Positions 1 to 8,666 of a stretch of 64,000 bases of DNA are shown one piece after another. Origin of the DNA: a virus; the IMG/VR virus record IMGVR_UViG_3300035156_000206, positions 186,001 through 250,000 of that record, one strand, 5' to 3'. The notes below the pieces were generated by a model that worked only from the letters and a program-made list of their open reading frames with translations, ran no database searches and was not told the origin of the DNA. How positions within the stretch are numbered: the stretch's first letter is position 1; every line of letters begins with the position of its first letter. Position numbers and translations under genes: made by a program.

Positions 1-375
1 GAGAACATGCCTGAATCAGGTCAGTTCATTTCTGAAGAAGGCAAGAACCGCATTGGTATGTCAACGACTACCCGCTCCAAGCTGAAGGCTTGTCTCAACT
101 TCAAGTCGCTGCTGGAATCAGGCAAGATCACCATCAAGTCGTCACTGCTTGTAACAGAGCTGAAGATGTTCGCTACAGGCAAAGGTTCATACATTGCTCT
201 GCCAGGCGGAACGGACGATATGGTTATGGCTTGTATGATTGTGGTGCGTCTGTTAAGCGAGATCGCTTCGTACGAACAAGAGGCTTTTGACAAGCTGTAT
301 GTGTACTCGGAAGAGGAGATGCAGTTTGGAGATGATGAGGGCAGTATTGAAGAGCCACTCGGAATGATATTCTAA
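1..375 (+). CDS. Terminase large subunit, C-terminal fragment (T4 gp17-like)
   Basis: The frame is open at the left edge of the window, so only the last ~124 residues are present. They match the end of the nuclease domain of T4-type large terminases: a 'GMSTTTRSK' loop, a 'K.C..FKSLLESGKI' helix, an 'LVTELKMFATGKGSY' segment, and the acidic 'GGTDDMVMACMIV' motif whose Asp residues bind metal in the family. The protein would package DNA into the prohead with ATP power and cut concatemers. The next gene starts 9 bases after the stop. The identification rests on motif order recalled from gp17; the ATPase domain is outside the window. Confidence 0.85.
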   Translation, partial: ENMPESGQFISEEGKNRIGMSTTTRSKLKACLNFKSLLESGKITIKSSLLVTELKMFATGKGSYIALPGGTDDMVMACMIVVRLLSEIASYEQEAFDKLYVYSEEEMQFGDDEGSIEEPLGMIF

Positions 376-384
376 AGGAACAAG

Positions 385-921
385 ATGTTACTAGTCGAAA
401 TGACACACCTCCAACTGGACGAGATGACCACGTACCAGTTGGACCGAAGCACCCACACAGCGTTTGGAGACACTCGCGAAGCAAGTGCAGGCCGTACCCA
501 AATTGGTAACATTGAGTTTTCATCCACAACTGCAAAGGGTAAGCAGCAGCTCGTGGTGAAGTCAACTGTAACGGGACCTACAGGAAAAAAGTACACGACC
601 TTGATCATCTTTAAGAACGTCAAGTTCGAGCCGGAAGACACCCCACAGAACATCACCATACAAGGTGTGGATGGGCAACCTCTCCATATTGACCCATATA
701 GCACTGGGATGTCTGATGTTCAGGTGCGTTGCGACTGTATGGACTTCTACTGGCGCTTTGCAAACTGGAACTTCAAGCACCACGCACTCTCGGGTGATAA
801 ACCTCCTCCGTATGTGAAGGTGACAGATCGTCCTCCCGTCAATCCTCTCCAAAAAGCTGGTACGTGTAAGCACCTGTACAAGCTTGTTCAACAGATTCGC
901 GCTAAGCAACTAATTGGCTAG
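385..921 (+). CDS. SWIM-type zinc-finger protein, probably late
   Basis: 178 residues, ATG start behind AAGGAAC. The C-terminal half has a C-x-C pair at residues 116/118 (in 'VRCDCMDFYWRF') and a C-x-H pair at 161/163 (in 'GTCKHL'). This C-x-C-x(n)-C-x-H spacing is that of SWIM zinc fingers. The intervening stretch is rich in aromatic and proline residues and ends with 'RPPVNPLQKAG'. I recall similar proteins beside terminase genes in other T4-like phages, where they are annotated as hypothetical or structural. The position right after terminase suggests a packaging or virion role; that is inference only. Confidence 0.7.
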   Translation: MLLVEMTHLQLDEMTTYQLDRSTHTAFGDTREASAGRTQIGNIEFSSTTAKGKQQLVVKSTVTGPTGKKYTTLIIFKNVKFEPEDTPQNITIQGVDGQPLHIDPYSTGMSDVQVRCDCMDFYWRFANWNFKHHALSGDKPPPYVKVTDRPPVNPLQKAGTCKHLYKLVQQIRAKQLIG

Positions 922-946
922 CAAGTTGTTCCCTAGATGGGTCACA

Positions 947-953
947 CTAAATA
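947..953 (+). promoter_or_regulatory. T4-type late promoter box inside an inverted repeat
   Basis: CTAAATA lies 25 bases before the first fibre ATG. It sits in the loop of a nested inverted repeat: GTTCCCTA (928-935) with TAGGGAAC (966-973), and TCAC with GTGA directly around the box. A second CTAAATA reads on the opposite strand at 968-962. The same box recurs at most late gene starts in the window. Confidence 0.6.
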
Positions 954-977
954 CAGTGATCTATTTAGGGAACACTA

Positions 978-3900
978 ATGAAACTAAAATTCCGCCAAGG
1001 CCTCGTTCGCTGCCAAACAGACAATAATAACAATCCTTTGTTCCTGCAACGCACGGGACATGCTGTTTCTCTGGTCGTATCACCTACCCCAACAATCGTC
1101 ACATTCGCTCACACCGATACAGACTATCTGTACACGGAAGGAAAGAATGTCCCTAGTGCTTGGCTAGGTCCTTTCCTTGCTGATAAAGATTATTGGCTGT
1201 ACTGGGATCTCAATATCATCACAGGACTGCGCACGTTCGGTCACACACTTCGCGCTCCAATCACATCAAGAACTCCTCCAGCACAGCCACTGGTGGATCA
1301 GCACTGGTTTGACTTAAACACAACATCAATGCGTGTGTGGAATGGTAACGTCTGGAATACTGTCATCCGCGTGTTTGCATGTAAGTATGCTCTAGGTACT
1401 GTGTTTGAAACAATGCTGAAGCCTCTGTCGAAGCAATTCACTGGCTCACAAGTGTCTCTTAATGTTCCATGCAAATCGGGAGCACTGATCTTCGATACGG
1501 TTGGAAAGCCCTTGAAGACGTCTACAAATACGTTCTTCACTACTGAAACGGGAGCTGCAGTATCCGGATTCGCAAGTGCCATCAACATCGCATCGTTGTT
1601 CAAGGAAGGTGAGGCTCAAGAAGTTATCCCAGCCTACTCAATGGTATACTTCTCAGGCTTCCACAAGCTCAAGCGTGCCAACAATAATACGTCACCGCTA
1701 ATCCCTGTTGGTATGGTCGAGACGGCGCTGACGCCTGGACAAGTTGGCCAAATGGTAACCGAAGGTTTGGTGGTTAGTGATCAATGGAATTGGACCACTG
1801 TCAACCAGCCTCTGTACATTGGAGTCAATGGGGAACTTACCGTAACACAAATGCAGCCTGATCAAGGTCCAATCGCATTCGTTATGTCACCTGACTCTGT
1901 TATGATCATTCGCACACAGTTATCACGTGGCGATCGAGGTAACGATGGTGTGATTGGTGTAGACGGAGCTGATGGTGCCCCAGGTCCCATTGGACCACAA
2001 GGTTTGCCTGGCGATCAAGGAGAAGTTGGTCCAGAAGGTCCAATCGGACCACAAGGTATTCCAGGTAATGATGGAGCAGATGGATCTCTAAACGCCGTAG
2101 CACGTGCGGGCGACGAGATGACTGGTGCACTGATTCTGCATGCTGATCCAATGACTTCGATGCAAGCTGCCACAAAGCAGTACGCAGACTCAGTATCTAC
2201 AGGCCACTTACGTATCCCATGCCGCGTTGGTTCAAAGACTGCACTGACTCTGTATGGCTCTCAAGTGGTAGACAATGTAGTGGTTGTCGTTGGTGATCGT
2301 GTGCTCGTCAAGAACCAAAGCGGAAATGGTCCGCACAAAGACAATGGTATCTACATAGTTACCAATGGCGAATGGACACGGGCAGGCGATGCTGCCACTA
2401 GCCAAAATATGGTTACTGGTATGATTGTCTATATCAGTGAAGGATCGACTCAAGCAGGACAGGCATTTGTTGTCAGCACTGTTGGTAATATTTTCGTCGG
2501 CACCACACCAATTCAATTTATCTCGTTCAACAACTCGCAGGTAATTGTACTGTCAGGTGCCGCTGGTGGATCGGGAACTACTTCGATCCCTGTCACACTG
2601 ACGAACTCTGGTGTAATCCCCGGCTCGTACACACAAGTGACTGTAAACACTGCTGGTCAAGTAACATATGGACAGAGTCCATCCACTATTGCTGGGTATG
2701 GTATTACCAATGCCGTCAACAAGCAAGGTGACAGCATGTCAGGATTCTTGCAGTTGGTAGCAGATCCAATCCTTGGAGACCATGCTGCGACCAAGAACTA
2801 TGTAGATACTCGCACGTCTGGTCCAGGATTTATCACAGCTGGTGGTCTAGCATTCAACGCAAATAGCCTCAGTGTAGTGTCTGTATCACAAAATCGGATT
2901 GTGGTGAATCCAGGTACCATTGACTTGGCATTGACGGGCGTATCTGCTGGTACATATAACAGCGTAACAGTTGACGGATATGGACGTATCACTGCTGGTT
3001 CGTCAGTAGGAAACTCACAGATCACACTAAGTGGAGATGCTACGGGTTCAGGCACATCCGCAATCAATGTGCAACTATCAAGTACTGGTGTTACAGCAGG
3101 TACGTACACTCAGGTGACAGTCGACGTCAAGGGCCGTATCACTACGGGATCTGCCCCAACAACACTTGCGGGATTCGGAATTACAGATGCGATAAAGAAG
3201 ACCGGCGACACGATGACCGGTAATCTGGTAATGGGTACTTCAGATACGGTATCAGCATCAAATCGTTGGATCCAGCGAGTTCGTGATCCTGTCAACCCAC
3301 AAGACGTTGCTACAAAGAACTATGTGGATACAGCAACTGGTGCGGTACTGACACCAGGCAATGGTTTAGCATTCGAAGGCAATCTACTGAACATTGTACC
3401 AGTAAGTACAAACCGAATCGTTGTTGCTCCAGGCACTATTGATTTAGCTACATCCGGAGCTGCTGCTGGAACATACCAACAAGTTACCGTCGACGTGTAT
3501 GGTCGTGTCACTAGTGGTGCTAATCCTCCACTGGTAAATGCAAACATCACACTATCTGGTGACGTGTCTGGTTCTGGTACTTCTGCAATTGCCGTTACGT
3601 TGGCGAACAGTGGCGTTTCGGCTGGTGCGAACTATACCAAGTTTACGGTCAACTCAAAAGGTATTGTAACTGCAGCTGCTACACCAACGACGTTTGCTGG
3701 ACTGGGGTTAGTAGATGGCCTAGATTCATTAAGTGATGTGGTACTAACTACACCTTCATCATTACAGGTATTGACGTACAATGGTGCCAACTGGATTAAC
3801 TCGTCACCAGCACAAGCAACTGACAAGTTGGTAGCTACCAGTTCTACAGATACTACCCCTGGATACTTACACAGCAAATTGGCATTAACACCACGGTTTT

Positions 3901-4877
3901 CGACATCAATCACTAGCCCAAGTGGAAATGAAACGTTTGCTGTTGACTTAGCCACAACGGGTGTGACGGCTGGTGGTCCATACAACACTTTCAATGTGGA
4001 TGCATATGGTCGCATCACTGTAGCCAATAACACATCTGGCTCTAACCAACCAATCACTCTGTCTGGTGATGCAACAGGAACCGGGTCAACAGCAATTACA
4101 GTAGCCCTGTCCAATACTGGTGTTCCAGCAGGGACGTACACTAAGGTCACTGTCGATGCTAAAGGACGTGTCACTAGTGCTGCCAACCCAACTACCATGT
4201 CTGGGTACGGGCTGACTGATGCTCAGCCATTGAATGGTTTCCTGTCGAACATATCTACAGGCAATGCCGGTATTGTTGCGAAGAACTCAACATCTGCCTA
4301 CTTCATATCGATTGTTGGTACTGCAGGACGAATCAACGTCACCAATGGTGTAGGGTATAATGGAAATCCAACTATCGATCTGGCTTCAGGTGTAATTCCA
4401 GTAGCTGGAACGTATACTAAGTTGACGGTTGATACGTACGGGCGGGTTATTGCTGGTCAAACTATTACAACATCAGATGTTGGTGGATTGGGAACCATTG
4501 CAGGACAGAATGCAAACAACGTAACCCTTACGGGCGGCAGCGTCACCAATACCAAAGTGTTGCCAAGAATTAGCACCGTAGCATATGCCGCAAACGTAAA
4601 TATCGACTGGGCAACTGCGGACATCGTAAGGGTGGTGTTGACGGGGAATATAAATATCACAAACATTGGGGCGGGACCAGGACAGAAATGTATCCTGGAA
4701 TTGATACAAGACGCCACAGGTGGACGTACGGTAACATTCACCACCGAGACCAGGTTTGGCACAGACATCACTGGATTTACCGCATCGACGGGCGCTAACA
4801 AGCTCGACCGCATCGGATTTATCTACAGTGAAATATACACGACATACGATGTCGTTGCAGTTATTCGAGGATTCTAA
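978..4877 (+). CDS. Large tail-fibre protein with shared anchor, collagen-like stretch and beta repeats
   Basis: 1299 residues. Residues 1 to about 318 form an N-terminal module starting MKLKFRQGLV, shared with the fibres at 10372 and 42122 and therefore probably the baseplate or fibre attachment domain. A short Gly-X-Y collagen-like run follows (about 319-365), then phage-fibre repeats with 'ATKQYADS' and 'ATKNYVDT' signatures. After these come at least six copies of a 'GTYTKVTVDxxGRVT' beta motif. The C-terminus ('CILELIQDATGGRTVTF' to 'YDVVAVIRGF') resembles a compact tip domain common at fibre ends. It probably acts as a trimeric adhesin for host recognition. The four following genes begin immediately at its stop codon. 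Confidence 0.85.
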   Translation: MKLKFRQGLVRCQTDNNNNPLFLQRTGHAVSLVVSPTPTIVTFAHTDTDYLYTEGKNVPSAWLGPFLADKDYWLYWDLNIITGLRTFGHTLRAPITSRTPPAQPLVDQHWFDLNTTSMRVWNGNVWNTVIRVFACKYALGTVFETMLKPLSKQFTGSQVSLNVPCKSGALIFDTVGKPLKTSTNTFFTTETGAAVSGFASAINIASLFKEGEAQEVIPAYSMVYFSGFHKLKRANNNTSPLIPVGMVETALTPGQVGQMVTEGLVVSDQWNWTTVNQPLYIGVNGELTVTQMQPDQGPIAFVMSPDSVMIIRTQLSRGDRGNDGVIGVDGADGAPGPIGPQGLPGDQGEVGPEGPIGPQGIPGNDGADGSLNAVARAGDEMTGALILHADPMTSMQAATKQYADSVSTGHLRIPCRVGSKTALTLYGSQVVDNVVVVVGDRVLVKNQSGNGPHKDNGIYIVTNGEWTRAGDAATSQNMVTGMIVYISEGSTQAGQAFVVSTVGNIFVGTTPIQFISFNNSQVIVLSGAAGGSGTTSIPVTLTNSGVIPGSYTQVTVNTAGQVTYGQSPSTIAGYGITNAVNKQGDSMSGFLQLVADPILGDHAATKNYVDTRTSGPGFITAGGLAFNANSLSVVSVSQNRIVVNPGTIDLALTGVSAGTYNSVTVDGYGRITAGSSVGNSQITLSGDATGSGTSAINVQLSSTGVTAGTYTQVTVDVKGRITTGSAPTTLAGFGITDAIKKTGDTMTGNLVMGTSDTVSASNRWIQRVRDPVNPQDVATKNYVDTATGAVLTPGNGLAFEGNLLNIVPVSTNRIVVAPGTIDLATSGAAAGTYQQVTVDVYGRVTSGANPPLVNANITLSGDVSGSGTSAIAVTLANSGVSAGANYTKFTVNSKGIVTAAATPTTFAGLGLVDGLDSLSDVVLTTPSSLQVLTYNGANWINSSPAQATDKLVATSSTDTTPGYLHSKLALTPRFSTSITSPSGNETFAVDLATTGVTAGGPYNTFNVDAYGRITVANNTSGSNQPITLSGDATGTGSTAITVALSNTGVPAGTYTKVTVDAKGRVTSAANPTTMSGYGLTDAQPLNGFLSNISTGNAGIVAKNSTSAYFISIVGTAGRINVTNGVGYNGNPTIDLASGVIPVAGTYTKLTVDTYGRVIAGQTITTSDVGGLGTIAGQNANNVTLTGGSVTNTKVLPRISTVAYAANVNIDWATADIVRVVLTGNINITNIGAGPGQKCILELIQDATGGRTVTFTTETRFGTDITGFTASTGANKLDRIGFIYSEIYTTYDVVAVIRGF

Positions 4878-5813
4878 ATGACAGTCACAGTTTACAGATC
4901 AACAGATGCAGGAGCACCCACGTTGAATGGAGTCCGTGGCTCCTTCACGGCAGTGCTTCGTGCCTGTTTAGCAGATGGATATGGTACAAAACCATCTTCT
5001 GGTTGGACAGTCCCCTTTACGGGAACAAACCTTGCAGTACTGAAAATGCCAGCAACATCAAATGGCAGGTATCTTTGGGTTGATGAACAATCACAAGATA
5101 ACAATGTGGTAATGGTCGGCTTCGAGAACATGACCTCTCTTACTGCTGGAACGGGACGGTTTCCGCTTCCGTCAATGGTTCCTCCCATATTGACTAGATC
5201 GATTTCGTATGGTAGTGCGGCAACTCAGTCGTGGATGATTGTAGCATCGGATAAGATATTTTATATGTGGTGGAATGCTGGTGGCACAATTCCATCTGTG
5301 TACATGTACACGTTTGCATTTGGTGACTTTATCTCGTACTTGCCAAACGACATCTACAACACAATCATGATGTCCCCAACGAGCATAAACAGTTATGCTC
5401 TGCAACAGATCATTCCTACTGCAACAGACAGCACTGTATCACCGGGCCATTACATGCCAAGGAATTACACACAAACAGGTGGAGCTATCCAAGTAACTAA
5501 AACTTCGGACTATGCCAAGATTGGTGGATTGGTATTAGGTGCTCAAGGGATGCCATTTCCTAACCCAGTAGATGGCAAAATCTATGTAGCTCCACTATAC
5601 ATATCTGAGTCTGTTGGATCCACGTATGGCATTCTGCGAGGCGTTTTACCTGGTGTGCATGCACCTTGCTTTAAAGCAGCAGGCACCATTAATGACGGTG
5701 ACGTGCTAACAGATGTGATCGGGTTAGAGGGCAAAACGCTTGAATGCAAGACGGTCAATAGTGCAGGCCAAGGCATCGGTATGGTTATATTAGAAACATC
5801 AAACACGTGGTAA
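4878..5813 (+). CDS. Tandem virion protein paralogue 1 of 4
   Basis: 311 residues, starting directly after the fibre stop codon. It opens with 'MTVTVYRSTDAGAPTLNG' and ends with '...ILETSNTW'. All four paralogues share this opening, a 'GYG.K...GWT.PF.GTN' motif near residue 40, a central 'SWMIVASDKIFYMW' strand, an 'FGDFIS' motif and the closing 'S(N)TW/Y' peptide. I recall this family as structural proteins next to fibre genes in large phages, without a defined function. Predominantly beta, no signal peptide, likely part of the adsorption apparatus. Confidence 0.75.
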   Translation: MTVTVYRSTDAGAPTLNGVRGSFTAVLRACLADGYGTKPSSGWTVPFTGTNLAVLKMPATSNGRYLWVDEQSQDNNVVMVGFENMTSLTAGTGRFPLPSMVPPILTRSISYGSAATQSWMIVASDKIFYMWWNAGGTIPSVYMYTFAFGDFISYLPNDIYNTIMMSPTSINSYALQQIIPTATDSTVSPGHYMPRNYTQTGGAIQVTKTSDYAKIGGLVLGAQGMPFPNPVDGKIYVAPLYISESVGSTYGILRGVLPGVHAPCFKAAGTINDGDVLTDVIGLEGKTLECKTVNSAGQGIGMVILETSNTW

Positions 5814-5825
5814 CAGAGGAATTAT

Positions 5826-6752
5826 ATGCCAGTAACAGTTTATAGCTCCACAGACGTTGGAGCTCCAGTATTGACGGGTGCCGTAGGATCGATGATTACT
5901 GTGTTGGATGCAGTTCTCGTCAATGGATACGGAGCCAAGTTGGCAGCTGGATGGACCAAGCCTTATGCAGGCACCAACGTTGCAATGTATCGTCAAGGTA
6001 CAGGCAACCAGTTGTATATGCGCGTTGACGATACATCAACACTGTCCGCCAACGTGTATGGGTGCGAGACGAGCAACGGAATCAACAGTTTCACTAATAG
6101 GTTTCCAAATGCGGCCGCTTCTACATCAGGTCTATTCTTCAATAAGTCAAATGCAGCGGATACAACCGCTCGAGCTTGGATGATCATCGCAACATCAAAA
6201 GCACTGTACATGTGGGTAAACATTAACAATGAAGCTGGCAGTGCACTAGTAAACTCCGGGCTTGTGTTTTTTGGTGATATTCAACCTACCAAAGCGAATG
6301 ACATTTACCACACAATGATCATTGGCCATTATGCAGCAGGGTCAACTGGTAGTCAATTTCCATTCCTGGCAACATCATTGCCTGTAGGATTGTCTAGTCA
6401 CTTTATGGCTAGGTCATACACTCAAGTGGGTTCATCCGTACAGGTAAGTAAACACTCAGATTACATGCGTGGTGCCTCTGTTGTAGGTCGTGGGAACATT
6501 ACATTCCCCAACCCTATTGATGGTTCAGTTGTATTGGCGCCTATATGGGTTCATGAGAATTTGCTGAGCAGCTACCCCATCCGCGGCGTGATGCCAGGAG
6601 TGTGGAACATTTGCCACACTGCTCCATTTAACCACGGTGATGTGTTTCAAGGAACAGGACTGTTGGTCGGTAAGACATTCATGGCAGTCAACATGTGGTG
6701 GAATGGATCAACTGCTGCACAAGTAGCAATCGAAACATCGAACACGTGGTAA
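5826..6752 (+). CDS. Tandem virion protein paralogue 2 of 4
   Basis: 308 residues; ATG preceded by AGAGGAATTAT. It has the same architecture as its neighbours: opening 'MPVTVYSSTDVGAPVLTG', 'SMITVLDAVLVNGYGAK', 'GWTKPYAGTNVAMY', central 'AWMIIATSKALYMW', 'FFGDIQP', 'VMPGVWNICH' and the closing 'IETSNTW'. It differs from copy 1 mainly in the exposed middle part, which suggests duplication followed by divergence of the surface. Function is inferred only from family and neighbourhood. Confidence 0.75.
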   Translation: MPVTVYSSTDVGAPVLTGAVGSMITVLDAVLVNGYGAKLAAGWTKPYAGTNVAMYRQGTGNQLYMRVDDTSTLSANVYGCETSNGINSFTNRFPNAAASTSGLFFNKSNAADTTARAWMIIATSKALYMWVNINNEAGSALVNSGLVFFGDIQPTKANDIYHTMIIGHYAAGSTGSQFPFLATSLPVGLSSHFMARSYTQVGSSVQVSKHSDYMRGASVVGRGNITFPNPIDGSVVLAPIWVHENLLSSYPIRGVMPGVWNICHTAPFNHGDVFQGTGLLVGKTFMAVNMWWNGSTAAQVAIETSNTW

Positions 6753-6762
6753 AGGAGACCCA

Positions 6763-7728
6763 ATGACAGTTAGAGTATACAGATCTACAGACTTGAATGC
6801 CCCTCAGTTGAATATAAACGCGGGCAGTCTGATTACTGTACTGGACGCATGTTTAGTAAATGGGTACGGAGCAAAGACTGGGTCGGGATGGATTAAAACG
6901 CACAGTGGGACAAATGTAGCCGCATATCAGATGCCGTCGGGTACACTCAGGTACATGCGAATCAATGATACGGGTGATAGTGGTGGAGGTACAGCACGCG
7001 TTCGTGGGTTCGAAACTATCACCAACGTAACTACTGGTACCGGAACAGGGTTGTTCCCGACAGACCCTCAAATGTCTGGTGGGTTCAGCATTATGAAGTC
7101 GTATGGGGTTGGATCGGCCTCAACCACCTGGGTACTAATTGCCACCCAGACTATGTTCTATCTTTGGACTAACCCAACCAATAGCGCAAATATAACCAAT
7201 GAATCGTACGTTGGCCTATTTTGCTTTGGCGATCTTATCTCCTATGTGCCAGGAGACATTGGACATACCTATATGTGTGGTCAGGTATCTACAGAGGTAT
7301 ATGCAACATATGCTAACTTTGCAAGAACGATTGCAGGTGGATTTACTGCTACTCAAGGCCAAGTGTTGTGTCGTGGGTATGGACAAGTAACTTCTTCCAT
7401 CCCATGTGCCAAGTTTACGGATGTTTCGAAAAGTGCAGGGCATGGGTTTGCAGGGAACTATCCATTTTCTGTGCAACCATTTCCTGAACCCATAAATCAG
7501 ACCATAAACGTAAGTAAGTTTTGGGTAATCGAAAATAGTCAACCGTTAGTGCGAGGGCATGTGCCTGGTGCTTGGACGTTGCTGCATATTGACCCGTTCA
7601 AGATGGTGAGCGGGTCAGAAGGTAACACCCTCACATTTACCACAGGTGAAATGGCAGGTAAAACTATTGAGTGCTTCTACACTGGTAACAGCAGTAGAAT
7701 ATGGTTAGAAATATCAAATACATGGTAA
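6763..7728 (+). CDS. Tandem virion protein paralogue 3 of 4
   Basis: 321 residues, the longest copy; AAAGGAG lies 5 bases before the ATG. It keeps the family signature: 'MTVRVYRSTDLNAPQLN', 'LDACLVNGYGAK', 'GWIKTHSGTNVAAY', 'TWVLIATQTMFYLW', 'CFGDLISYVPGD', 'GHVPGAWTLLH', and the end 'WLEISNTW'. Insertions relative to the other copies lie in the centre (residues 60-110 and 170-215). Part of the same late transcript as the fibre; no catalytic motif is visible. Confidence 0.75.
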   Translation: MTVRVYRSTDLNAPQLNINAGSLITVLDACLVNGYGAKTGSGWIKTHSGTNVAAYQMPSGTLRYMRINDTGDSGGGTARVRGFETITNVTTGTGTGLFPTDPQMSGGFSIMKSYGVGSASTTWVLIATQTMFYLWTNPTNSANITNESYVGLFCFGDLISYVPGDIGHTYMCGQVSTEVYATYANFARTIAGGFTATQGQVLCRGYGQVTSSIPCAKFTDVSKSAGHGFAGNYPFSVQPFPEPINQTINVSKFWVIENSQPLVRGHVPGAWTLLHIDPFKMVSGSEGNTLTFTTGEMAGKTIECFYTGNSSRIWLEISNTW

Positions 7729-7738
7729 AGGTAACACA

Positions 7739-8662
7739 ATGACAGTCCGAGTTTATAGATCGACAGACGCCAGTGCACCAATTATGTCTGGCTCTCCTGG
7801 TGCACTAATTTCTCTGCTAGATGCATGTCTAGTGAATGGATATGGTTCGTCTGTCGCAGCTGGCTGGACAAAACCATTCTTCACGGGTGCTACCGTTGCT
7901 GCATACAAGCAAGGCGCTGGTAGCAATGGTATGTATTTTAAGTTTTTTGATACAGGGACTACGTGGTCAAATTGCTACGGCGCCGAGACTATGACTGACA
8001 TTAACACTACGACCGGAGATTTCCCAAGCCCAGGAACTCGCTCGGTATCTGGTTATAACCCAATTGTTTTCAAAAGCGCATATGGAGACTCAAGCGCTGT
8101 TCCATGGATGTTGGTAGCAAGCGAAAAGTGGTTCATGTTGTTCATAACCAGTGTGCGTGATGCGCTCGCTATTCCAAACTACATCACTGGTTTTTATTGT
8201 GGCGATATAGTATCAGAGCGGGCAAATGATGCGTACGCTACAGCGATCCTATCTGGTACATCATTCCAATACTATGACCAGCAGTTTGCAGCAACCCTAA
8301 ATAATTTGAATGGTATACAACCTGGTAACATGCTTGCACGAGCTTGGTATCAATTGGGAAATTGTGTTCACGTGAGTAAAACAGCAGATCCAGTGCGGGC
8401 GTACACAGGCACATACCCATCAATGACAGATAGCCAGATCTCTCTGTCCCCATGGGTTCTTATGGAAGGCGGCATTGTTCGTGGAAGAGTGCCAGGGATT
8501 TATGTTCCTACCTGGAACAATGGAAATGGTAATACATTTACCATGGTAGATGGACAGCGCGTAAGCTTTACAGAGGGTGAATTGGCTGGTAAAACGTTTG
8601 AAGCAAAATTCATAGCACCAAGCCAACAGTTTCTCTTAATCGAAATATCTAACACATACTGA
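7739..8662 (+). CDS. Tandem virion protein paralogue 4 of 4
   Basis: 307 residues with the opening 'MTVRVYRSTDASAPIMSG' and closing 'LIEISNTY'. Family motifs are retained ('LDACLVNGYGS', 'GWTKPFFTGATVAAYKQG', 'VPWMLVASEKWFMLF', 'YCGDIVSERAND', 'GRVPGIYVPTW'). Its stop is 4 bases before the next gene. Together the four copies occupy 3.8 kb between a fibre gene and a discoidin-like gene, so a structural, surface-exposed role is the natural reading. Confidence 0.75.
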   Translation: MTVRVYRSTDASAPIMSGSPGALISLLDACLVNGYGSSVAAGWTKPFFTGATVAAYKQGAGSNGMYFKFFDTGTTWSNCYGAETMTDINTTTGDFPSPGTRSVSGYNPIVFKSAYGDSSAVPWMLVASEKWFMLFITSVRDALAIPNYITGFYCGDIVSERANDAYATAILSGTSFQYYDQQFAATLNNLNGIQPGNMLARAWYQLGNCVHVSKTADPVRAYTGTYPSMTDSQISLSPWVLMEGGIVRGRVPGIYVPTWNNGNGNTFTMVDGQRVSFTEGELAGKTFEAKFIAPSQQFLLIEISNTY

Positions 8663-8666
8663 TACC

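Noticed and set aside
3632-4198. 188-codon - strand frame inside the first fibre
   Set aside because: Arises from the repeated beta motifs of the fibre; repetitive translation and no start signals.
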